The notes under the pieces are model-generated. The model searched no databases, was not told the DNA's origin, and worked only from the letters and a program-made list of their open reading frames with translations. A program made the position numbers and the translations under genes. A DNA stretch of 8,186 nucleotides, taken from contig CAIXXI010000373.1 in the NCBI GenBank assembly GCA_903923345.1, positions 1-8,186 of the forward strand. The letters run 5' to 3'. Of the stretch, positions 1 through 5,886 are shown piece by piece. Source of the DNA: an uncultured Burkholderiales bacterium. GTDB lineage: Bacteria; Pseudomonadota; Gammaproteobacteria; Burkholderiales; Burkholderiaceae_E. The stretch's first letter is position 1; every line of letters starts with the position of its first letter.

Positions 1-1
1 C

Positions 2-1483
2 GCCTGGAGCTCGGCGGCCGTGCTGGTTGCCAGCCTCGTGGCTGCCCCTCTGCAGGCGCACGCCCAGTCGCGCAAAGACACGGTCACCCTGGGCATGATC
101 CTGGAGCCCACCAGCCTGGACCCGACCATGGCCCCGGCGGCAGCCATTGGCGAAGTGGTGCACTACAACATCCTCGAAGGCCTCACCAAAATCAACGTCG
201 ATGGCAGCGTCAGCCCCTTGCTGGCCGAGAGCTGGAAAATGGACGCCGACGGCAAGGCCTACACATTCAAGCTGCGCAAGGGCGTGAAGTTCTCCGATGG
301 CGCCAACTTTGATTCGAGCGCTGTCAAGTTCAGCTTTGAGCGGGCCAAAGACGACAAAAGCACGAACAAGGCCAAAGGCGCTGTGTTCAACAACATCACC
401 CACATCTCGACACCCGATGAGCACACCGTGGTGCTGGTGCTGACCAACCCGGACGGCAACTTCCTGTTCCGCATGGGCGAGAACACTGCCGTTATCCTGC
501 ATCCCAACAGCGCGGCCGACGCCGCCACCAAGCCCGTGGGCACGGGCCCCTACAAGCTCGACAACTGGGCCAAAGGCACCGCCGTGACCCTGTCCAAGTG
601 GAATGGCTTTCGTGATGCCGACGCCATCAAAGTGAAGAAGGTCACCTTCCGCTTCATCAACGACTCAGCTGCCCAGGTGGCCGCCTTACTGGCAGGCGAC
701 ATCGATGGCATGCCGCGCTTTCAGTCGCCACAAAGCCTGCAGCAGTTCCAGAAAGACAAGCGCTTTGTGGTCGAGATGGGCAGCACTGCGGGCAAAGGCA
801 TCATGACCATCAACAACCGCAAGAAGCCGTTTGACGATGTGCGCGTGCGCCGGGCCCTGTCGCACGCGGTCGACAGGAAGGCCTTCATCGACGGTGTGTT
901 TGAAGGCCTGGCCAAACCCATTGGCAGCCACATGGCCCCCACCGACACAGGCTATGTGGAGTTGAGCGGCACCTATGCCTATGACCCCGAAAAGGCCAAG
1001 ACCCTGCTCAAGGAAGCTGGTGTGCAAACCCCACTGAACGTGACCCTGACGTTGCCCCCACCACCTTATGCCCGAAAGGGCGGTGAAATCCTGGCCGCAC
1101 AGCTGGCCAAGGTCGGCATCGTGGCCAAAATCGAAAATGTGGAGTGGGCGCAGTGGTTGAGCGGCACCTTCAAGGGAAACTTTGACCTGACGGTGATCAA
1201 CCACGTCGAGCCCCTTGACTACATGGCGTACGCCAACCCGCAGTATTACTGGGGTTACGACAGCAAGGCCTTCCGCGATCTGGCCGCCAAACACGCGGCC
1301 ACGACGACCGCCAAAGAGCGAACCCAGCTGTTTGGCGACATGCAGCGCATGATTACCAAGGATGCCGTCAACGTGTTCCTGTTCAACGCCGCCAACACGG
1401 CGGTTTACCGCAAAGGCCTCAAAGGCCTGTGGTCGAGTTCGCCGATTTTTGCCAACGACATGTCAACCGTGTCCTGGCAATAA
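2..1483 (+). CDS. ABC transporter substrate-binding protein, family 5 (DppA/OppA-like), 5' partial
   Basis: Periplasmic binding protein that would deliver a peptide, opine, glutathione or similar solute to an ABC importer. The frame is open from position 2 to the left edge, so the true start lies outside the window; the GTG at position 20 is probably internal. 493 residues are visible. The first 21 form the hydrophobic core and end of a Sec signal peptide, with an Ala-His-Ala cleavage site before Gln-Ser. Residues about 75-112 carry the family-5 signature (LAESWK, then DGKAYTF, LRKGVKFSDG and a downstream SFERA). Later come VGTGPY and the RVRRALSHAVDR segment typical of SBP_bac_5. Length is near the family norm of 500-540. 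Permease and ATPase genes are not in the window and may lie upstream. The gene converges on the serine hydrolase gene with 91 bp between stops and no clear terminator. Family is sure; ligand is not determinable. Confidence 0.95.
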   Translation, partial: AWSSAAVLVASLVAAPLQAHAQSRKDTVTLGMILEPTSLDPTMAPAAAIGEVVHYNILEGLTKINVDGSVSPLLAESWKMDADGKAYTFKLRKGVKFSDGANFDSSAVKFSFERAKDDKSTNKAKGAVFNNITHISTPDEHTVVLVLTNPDGNFLFRMGENTAVILHPNSAADAATKPVGTGPYKLDNWAKGTAVTLSKWNGFRDADAIKVKKVTFRFINDSAAQVAALLAGDIDGMPRFQSPQSLQQFQKDKRFVVEMGSTAGKGIMTINNRKKPFDDVRVRRALSHAVDRKAFIDGVFEGLAKPIGSHMAPTDTGYVELSGTYAYDPEKAKTLLKEAGVQTPLNVTLTLPPPPYARKGGEILAAQLAKVGIVAKIENVEWAQWLSGTFKGNFDLTVINHVEPLDYMAYANPQYYWGYDSKAFRDLAAKHAATTTAKERTQLFGDMQRMITKDAVNVFLFNAANTAVYRKGLKGLWSSSPIFANDMSTVSWQ

Positions 1484-1574
1484 ATTGCCTGGCGGGTCAG
1501 TGACCGAACACCACCCATTCAACTTTGCGCGAGTTGACGCCGATGGACACAGGGCGACTGACGGTCGCAGCGCC

Positions 1575-2780
1575 TCACCGAGTCATGGCGCCATACACCA
1601 GCACCTGCAACTGCTCGCGGTAATGTTTCCGAATCTCGCCGGGTGCTACCGTGCCCGCCACCACAACGAGCTTTTCGGCCGGATCTGCAAAGAAGATCGT
1701 CCCGTATGCACCGTTCCAGCTGAACTCGCCAACCCGCCCCGGCACGGTGCTGACCCCAGCCTGGGTTCGAACCGCGACACCCAGACCGAATCCGTAGCCT
1801 TCGCGATGAGGCTCGGTGAAATGAATCGTGTTGACCATCTCGGGCGTCAGGTGGTTTGAGGTCATCAGGGCAACCGTCTGCGGGCTCAGGATCCGCACGC
1901 CATCAAATACGCCTCCATTGAGCAGCATCTGACCGAAACGCAGGTAATCGGCCACCGTGCCCATCGAGGCGGATCCACCCCAGTCGAAGGAGGTCTGCCG
2001 TTCAAGCAGTTTGACTGACTGGGCGCTGCCGTCGAATGGACTCTTGGCAAATGGCCTGGCACCGCGCTCCATGCGCTGCGCTGTCAGCTCAAATCCGGTG
2101 TCATTCATGCCAAGGGGCTCCCAGAGCACCTTGCGCAAGTAAGCCCCGAGCCTCATTCCGGTGACCTGCTCGATGACCAGCCCCAGCACATCGGTTGAGA
2201 ACCCATACTCGAACGCAGTCCCAGGCTGATGGGTCAGCGGCAAAGACGTGATCCGATCAATGAATCCGGCACTGTCATCGCTGAACATGATGTCCGAAGC
2301 AGATGGCCACAGTGCAGCGGCTGGGCCGACGCCCCTGCCGCCATAGGTGATTCCCGCGGTGTGGCGCATCAGGTCCTGGATGTAGATCGGCCGCACCTGC
2401 TCGGAGAGCGTGAGGCGGCCCATCGCATCCGTTCCGCCCACTTTCATGTCCCCAAAAGCAGGGAAATAGCTGTCCAGCCTGCTCTTGAGCGGCAGCTTGC
2501 CTTCCTGCATCAGCTTGAGGGCCGCGACGCTCACCATGATCTTGGTCATCGAAGCCAGTGCAAAAACCGTATCCAGCTTCATCGGTGCGCGGGTCTCGGG
2601 GTCCCGATGTCCGTAAGCGACGTGATGGACTAATTGCCCATCACGTACGATGGCGAGCACAGCGCCGGGCAGGCGGGACGCAGCCACTTCCCGGTTGAAA
2701 AAGTCATCGATGTCGGCGATACCCGACGCAGAAAAACCCAGGGCTTCCGGCTCAGACGCCGGCGAAGGAAAGCCACTCAT
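1575..2780 (-). CDS. Serine hydrolase of the class C beta-lactamase / family VIII esterase fold
   Basis: Probable cytoplasmic esterase, amidase or lactonase of the Beta-lactamase (PF00144) family, 401 residues, without signal peptide. Seen: the nucleophile motif SMTK at residues 77-80 in the context FALASMTK; HTAG at 140-143; Tyr192 in EYGFSTDVLG, the usual site of the second catalytic motif (Tyr-x-Asn in true beta-lactamases, here Tyr-Gly-Phe); DWGGSASM at 267-274; and a C-terminal W-N-G (355-357) where beta-lactamases have K-T-G. The W-x-G box and the relaxed Tyr motif fit family VIII carboxylesterases (EstB-like) better than penicillin hydrolases; this is family knowledge plus inference. 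The ATG is supported by GGAG with a 7-nt spacer. It follows the cupin gene by 42 bp on the same strand, so the two are likely co-transcribed. Substrate unknown; hydrolysis of an ester or lactone intermediate is plausible. Confidence 0.93.
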   Translation of the reverse strand: MSGFPSPASEPEALGFSASGIADIDDFFNREVAASRLPGAVLAIVRDGQLVHHVAYGHRDPETRAPMKLDTVFALASMTKIMVSVAALKLMQEGKLPLKSRLDSYFPAFGDMKVGGTDAMGRLTLSEQVRPIYIQDLMRHTAGITYGGRGVGPAAALWPSASDIMFSDDSAGFIDRITSLPLTHQPGTAFEYGFSTDVLGLVIEQVTGMRLGAYLRKVLWEPLGMNDTGFELTAQRMERGARPFAKSPFDGSAQSVKLLERQTSFDWGGSASMGTVADYLRFGQMLLNGGVFDGVRILSPQTVALMTSNHLTPEMVNTIHFTEPHREGYGFGLGVAVRTQAGVSTVPGRVGEFSWNGAYGTIFFADPAEKLVVVAGTVAPGEIRKHYREQLQVLVYGAMTR

Positions 2781-2822
2781 GTTCGAACTCCGATCCAGGA
2801 AGTCACTCAGATTCGATCAACT

Positions 2823-3230
2823 TCAGGAATTCACGGGCTTGTCGCAGGGCACCGTACCCATCTCGCCAGGCAGCGTGACCTCGAGCAACTCGAACTCTTC
2901 GGAGGTCGCCGTCTCGTTGTGCTTCATGCCACCCGGAATGAGCAAGGATTCACCGGCCTGAAGGCGAATCTTGCGGCCATCTTCGAACTCGAGATCCACC
3001 CAGCCCTTCAGCGCATAGACGAACTGCGCCTCACAGGTGTGGTAATGCCAGCCGGTCGGCTCAGACATGCCCTGGCTGGCCGACATGACCTGCGCTCGAA
3101 TCCGGCCGCTGGTTGCCTTGCCCACCAGCAGATCCTGGTACTTGAAGAAGGCGCGTCGACCCGGGACTTCAGGCGCGGTACTCGGCGTGGCATGGGCCAG
3201 GGTTGCAGTGATGGTTGGGGACATGCTCAT
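2823..3230 (-). CDS. Small single-domain cupin protein
   Basis: A 135-residue protein with one cupin_2 barrel after an N-terminal extension of about 25 residues rich in Thr, Ala and Pro. Cupin motif 1 is seen as GWHYHTCEAQFVYALKG, with metal ligands His62, His64 and Glu67. Motif 2 is GESLLIPGGMKHNE, with His104 as the fourth ligand and the usual PGG turn. The complete His-His-Glu-His set suggests a metal-binding site, so an enzymatic (dioxygenase, isomerase, decarboxylase) or ligand-sensing role is possible; which one cannot be told. The ATG at 3230 has AGGAG six bases upstream, supporting this start over the ATG two codons later. It is the first gene of a two-gene unit with the serine hydrolase and is divergent from the DUF2889 gene. 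Such cupins often sit in catabolic clusters (family knowledge). Confidence 0.93.
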   Translation of the reverse strand: MSMSPTITATLAHATPSTAPEVPGRRAFFKYQDLLVGKATSGRIRAQVMSASQGMSEPTGWHYHTCEAQFVYALKGWVDLEFEDGRKIRLQAGESLLIPGGMKHNETATSEEFELLEVTLPGEMGTVPCDKPVNS

Positions 3231-3410
3231 GGCGACTCCTTTGAGTGATGTTCAGACGGACGATTAGCTCAATAACGACTTGCTGCAATCGCGAGCATCG
3301 AATTGCGCCGATTCACTGACTATCCCATCGCAGTTCGAATTTGTCATGTTCTTAACCCTGTTACGGCCAGCCGAACAACCGAAACACTCGTCAAGGTGCC
3401 TGGGCACTGA
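3231..3410. promoter_or_regulatory. Divergent intergenic region between cupin and DUF2889 genes
   Basis: 180 bp of non-coding, comparatively AT-rich sequence between two divergent starts, so it should hold promoters for both directions. Seen: the strong ribosome-binding site AGGAG for the cupin (complement of 3236-3240) and a short inverted repeat GCAAT/ATTGC (3285-3289 and 3302-3306) that could be a weak operator. I found no convincing sigma70 -35/-10 pair in either direction. Its role as a promoter region is inferred from gene orientation. Confidence 0.45.
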
Positions 3411-4034
3411 ATGCGAGACAATCCGTCGATTGACGAACACTTCATGAATCTCCCCATGAGCCTCTCCGCCCCTGCTCCCCGTCGCCCGCTGCACAATCGC
3501 ACGATCGTTTGCGAAGGCTTTCAGCGAGAAGATCGCCTCTTCGATATCGAAGCCCGCATCGTCGACACCAAGGCCTATGCCTATTCCGAGCCGTTTCGCG
3601 GTCATCGTGAGCCAGGCGATCCGGTGCATGACATGCGCGTACGCCTGACCGTGGGCGAGGACATGGTGGTGCGAGACATCGAAGTCGCGATGCCGGCCAC
3701 ACCCTATACGCTTTGCCAGAGCGCAAAACCCAACTTCAAGGGCCTCATCGGCGTCAAGATCGGCGGCGGGTGGAGGCGAGCAGTTCAGGACGCGGTCGGC
3801 GCAGTCAAAGGGTGTACCCATGTCCGGGAGCTCCTGTTCCCAATGGCCACCGTAGCCTTTCAGACCATCGGCGGATGGCGGTCTGAAGGCGATGGGCCGC
3901 GCGAAGCGCCGATGCAGCGAGGCGGCAAGCCCTACTTCATTGACGGCTGCATTGCATGGGCCTCGGACGGTGAAGTGGTGGCCACACTGCATCCGGAGTT
4001 CGCAGGCAAGTCGTCCCCGTCAGGCACGGTCTGA
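3411..4034 (+). CDS. DUF2889 domain-containing protein
   Basis: A conserved protein of unknown function, 207 residues from this start. The DUF2889 features are clear: an early R-x-x-H-x-R block (25-30), then FQREDRLFDIEARIVDTK (37-54), the PVHDMRVRLT segment with conserved His73, a PYTLC segment with Cys102, and the signature GCTHVREL at 134-141. The conserved Cys and His could suit metal or thiol chemistry, but no reaction is established and I assign none. The family is common beside acyl-CoA and aromatic degradation genes in beta- and alphaproteobacteria (recalled family knowledge), which fits this neighbourhood. The start is uncertain: the ATG codons at 3444 and 3456 would put the N-terminus where homologues usually begin, and none of the three has a strong ribosome-binding site. 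It stands alone on the plus strand, divergent from the cupin and convergent with the nitroreductase. Confidence 0.9.
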   Translation: MRDNPSIDEHFMNLPMSLSAPAPRRPLHNRTIVCEGFQREDRLFDIEARIVDTKAYAYSEPFRGHREPGDPVHDMRVRLTVGEDMVVRDIEVAMPATPYTLCQSAKPNFKGLIGVKIGGGWRRAVQDAVGAVKGCTHVRELLFPMATVAFQTIGGWRSEGDGPREAPMQRGGKPYFIDGCIAWASDGEVVATLHPEFAGKSSPSGTV

Positions 4035-4037
4035 TCG

Positions 4038-4181
4038 ATGCCGATCGCTCAGGCTTTTACGTATGGTTCGTTGATGTACGCCTGGCTGAACCCAGGCCTG
4101 CTCGAGGTCAACGACTGGTCTCAAGATGACTTCGAAAAAAATCATCGGCCGGCGTTCTTCGCAATGCACCGGCCGCGTTAG
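4038..4181 (+). pseudogene. Possible truncated gamma-glutamylcyclotransferase/AIG2-like fragment
   Basis: An open frame of 47 codons starts 3 bp after the DUF2889 stop. Its N-terminus reads MPIAQAFTYGSLMY. The F-x-Y-G-S-L-M string is the hallmark start of gamma-glutamylcyclotransferase/AIG2-like proteins, which form the substrate pocket with this loop and usually run 110-180 residues. Here the frame meets TAG after 47 codons, and the remaining residues show no further match that I recognise. It could be the remnant of a gene cut off by a deletion, with the nitroreductase gene now abutting it, or a chance match in a 164-bp gap. No ribosome-binding site is evident. The motif is seen; the remnant reading is inference with low confidence. 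Confidence 0.25.
4135..4175 (-). terminator. Candidate Rho-independent terminator of the nitroreductase gene
   Basis: On the minus strand, 23 bases past the nitroreductase stop, a perfect 7-bp GC-only inverted repeat (CGGCCGG at 4146-4152 with CCGGCCG at 4169-4175) encloses a 16-nt loop. After a 4-nt spacer comes a run of seven T (the A-run at 4135-4141 on the plus strand). Stem, position and T-run fit an intrinsic terminator, though the loop is long. It may also limit read-through from the convergent DUF2889 gene, but it lacks a T-run in that direction. Confidence 0.55.
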
Positions 4182-4198
4182 GCTGTCACTCACCGCAT

Positions 4199-4873
4199 TC
4201 ACACACCACGGAAGCTCGCGAATTCCTCCAGCGGTGCGCGACGCGTCACCAGTTCGTTGATCTTCGCTTCCGGATTCCGATAGCCGATCGCCATTCCGGT
4301 GAACAGCATGCGCTCAGGTGGAGTACCCAGAAAGTGCGTGATGGTCTGCGGGTAGACCGCCCAGCATTCCTGGGCACAACTGTCGAGCCCCTCTTCCCTC
4401 AACAACAACATCACCGTTTGCAGATACATACCGAGGTCTGACCACTGCGGCAGGCCCATTCGCCGATCCACGGTGCAGAAAAGGGCCAGGGGCGCACCGA
4501 AGAACTGGTAGTTGCGGGCAAACCAGCGCAGTCTCCCCGCCTTGTCCTCGCGGGGCACGTCCAGCAAGGCATACATGTCCTCGCCCACTGCAAAGCGTCG
4601 ATCACGATAGGGGGCTACGAGCTCCGGCGGGTAGATGCTGTAGTCCTTGATCTCGTCGCCGCCAGGCGCCTCGACCACCCGCTTGCTCATGATCGACTTG
4701 AGCCGATCCAGGTCTGAGCCGCCCACGACATCGATGTGCCAGGGCTGAAGATTGCCGCCCGAAGCCGACCGCGCGGCAGCAGACAGCACCTTTCGAATGA
4801 CCTGACCGTCGACCGGTCGATCCAGAAAATCACGGATGGATCTGCGACCGCTGACGGCTTCATGTACATTCAT
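4199..4873 (-). CDS. FMN-dependent nitroreductase family protein
   Basis: A flavin oxidoreductase of the nitroreductase superfamily, 224 residues from the chosen ATG, usually a cytoplasmic homodimer using NAD(P)H. Seen: the FMN-phosphate motif SGRRSIRDF (8-16), SGGNLQPW (38-45) contacting the flavin, a central region with NYQFFGAPLALF (121-132), the helix LGMYLQTVMLLLREEGLDSC (147-166), and the C-terminal GMAIGYRNPEAKIN (193-206), all in standard order. An upstream in-frame ATG (4942) adds 23 residues not typical of the family. The ATG at 4873 has AGGGA six bases upstream and begins as the family normally does (MNVHEAV), so I prefer it. The substrate could be a nitro compound, quinone or enone; neighbours favour a role in catabolism, but this is inference. 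It is divergent from the crotonase gene with a 116-bp gap. Confidence 0.93.
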   Translation of the reverse strand: MNVHEAVSGRRSIRDFLDRPVDGQVIRKVLSAAARSASGGNLQPWHIDVVGGSDLDRLKSIMSKRVVEAPGGDEIKDYSIYPPELVAPYRDRRFAVGEDMYALLDVPREDKAGRLRWFARNYQFFGAPLALFCTVDRRMGLPQWSDLGMYLQTVMLLLREEGLDSCAQECWAVYPQTITHFLGTPPERMLFTGMAIGYRNPEAKINELVTRRAPLEEFASFRGV

Positions 4874-4989
4874 ATTGGGTCCCTGATTAAATTGATTGGC
4901 GAGGTGCAAGCGTACTTCGCCGTGCTGGAATATCGACCACACCGGATGGTGCAGGCTAAGATCTTCGACTTTGTCTGTCGGGACTCGCC
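4874..4989. promoter_or_regulatory. Divergent promoter region between nitroreductase and crotonase genes
   Basis: 116 bp separating two divergent starts. Seen: the nitroreductase ribosome-binding site (complement of 4880-4884) followed upstream by an AT-rich patch (4885-4899). Toward the crotonase there is a -10-like TAAGAT at 4957-4962, with no good -35 box at the usual distance, and only a weak GGGA near the ATG. Shared control of both genes is inferred from orientation. Confidence 0.4.
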
Positions 4990-5856
4990 ATGACCTATCA
5001 GTGCTTCGACGTGAGCATCACCGATCGCATCGCTCATGTGGTGCTCAACCGCCCTGAAAAGCGGAACAACATGATCCGCGCCTTCTGGGACGAATTGCCA
5101 CACATCATCCAGGACATTGACGGCAACGCCCGGGCCCGCGTCATCGTGATCTCCTCCACCGGCCCGCATTTCACCTCCGGTATCGATACCAGCCTGTTCT
5201 CAGATGGCAGCATCGCCCCCGGCCCGGAGGCTCAGCGCGCAGCAAGACTGCAACATGGCGCACGGTTTTACGATCACGTGCAGCACATGCAACGCAGCTT
5301 CACCGCGATTGAGCAGTGCCGCATTCCGGTCATCGCAGCCATTCAGGGCGGGTGCATCGGTGGTGGCGTGGATCTGATCACCGCATGCGACATGCGCTAC
5401 GCGACCGAAGATGCCTTCATCACCATCTTCGAAACCAATATCGGAATGACGGCAGACGTCGGAACATTCCCTCGCCTGGTCAAGCTCATTCCGGAAGGCA
5501 TCGTTCGAGAACTGGCCTACACCGGGCGTCGGATGACGGCGCGCGAAGCCTTAGCCTGCGGCCTGGTCAATCGGGTCTTCGCTGATCAAACCACCCTGCT
5601 CGCTGAGGTGATGGCCATCGCACGGGAAATCGCCTCAAAGGCGCCCTTGGCGGTGTACGGCTGCAAGCGGATGATCAATTACGCCCGCGATCACTCGACC
5701 GCTGACGGGCTGGACTACATCGGGATCTGGAATGCCAGCATGCTGCAGAAGGAGGAAATCCTTGAGGCGATGCAAGCCAATTCAGAAAAACGGCCAGGCG
5801 ATTTCGTGGAACTGCCTCTGACAAGCCCAGCCGGCTCCAGGCATTCAAATTCATAA
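4990..5856 (+). CDS. Crotonase family protein, delta3,5-delta2,4-dienoyl-CoA isomerase-like
   Basis: Acyl-CoA enzyme of the enoyl-CoA hydratase/isomerase family, 288 residues, cytoplasmic. The core reads LNRPEKRNNM (19-28), FTSGID (61-66, first oxyanion loop), then IQGGCIGGGVDLITACDMRY (118-137, second oxyanion loop). It matches the pattern of dienoyl-CoA isomerase (ECH1): Asp128 in GGGVD, Glu148 in FETNIG and Asp156 in TADVGTFPRL fall where ECH1 has its catalytic Asp, Glu and Asp. That residue set is characteristic of the isomerase and differs from the two-Glu arrangement of enoyl-CoA hydratases. Likely reaction: shifting a 3,5-diene to a 2,4-diene CoA ester, or a related step on a cyclic dienoyl-CoA. 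The C-terminal LTSPAGSRHSNS looks like a non-conserved tail. It lies 30 bp before the permease gene, probably in one transcript. Confidence 0.93.
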   Translation: MTYQCFDVSITDRIAHVVLNRPEKRNNMIRAFWDELPHIIQDIDGNARARVIVISSTGPHFTSGIDTSLFSDGSIAPGPEAQRAARLQHGARFYDHVQHMQRSFTAIEQCRIPVIAAIQGGCIGGGVDLITACDMRYATEDAFITIFETNIGMTADVGTFPRLVKLIPEGIVRELAYTGRRMTAREALACGLVNRVFADQTTLLAEVMAIAREIASKAPLAVYGCKRMINYARDHSTADGLDYIGIWNASMLQKEEILEAMQANSEKRPGDFVELPLTSPAGSRHSNS

Positions 5857-5886
5857 GCCGGGCGAGCACTGCACGGCGTTTAACGC

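Noticed and set aside
686..1294. Antisense open frame of 202 codons within the binding-protein gene.
   Set aside because: It lies entirely inside a confident family-5 binding-protein gene and has no recognisable motif.
1554..1568. Small hairpin GCGAC/GTCGC between the convergent binding-protein and hydrolase genes.
   Set aside because: The stem is only 5 bp and no T-run follows on either strand, so it is not convincing as a terminator.
1362..1859. Plus-strand open frame of 165 codons bridging the convergent gene ends.
   Set aside because: It overlaps the ends of two well-supported genes out of frame and shows no domain.
3264..3992. Long antisense open frame of 242 codons opposite the DUF2889 gene.
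   Set aside because: Its translation shows no recognisable domain, while the plus strand encodes a clear DUF2889 protein; long antisense frames are expected in GC-rich coding DNA.
4080..4097. Hairpin GCCTGG/CCAGGC downstream of the DUF2889 gene as its terminator.
   Set aside because: No T-run follows on the plus strand; the stem is 6 bp and lies within the short open frame.
4874..4942. Upstream ATG at 4942 giving a 247-residue nitroreductase.
   Set aside because: The extra 23 residues are unlike the family N-terminus, and the ATG at 4873 has a good ribosome-binding site at proper spacing.
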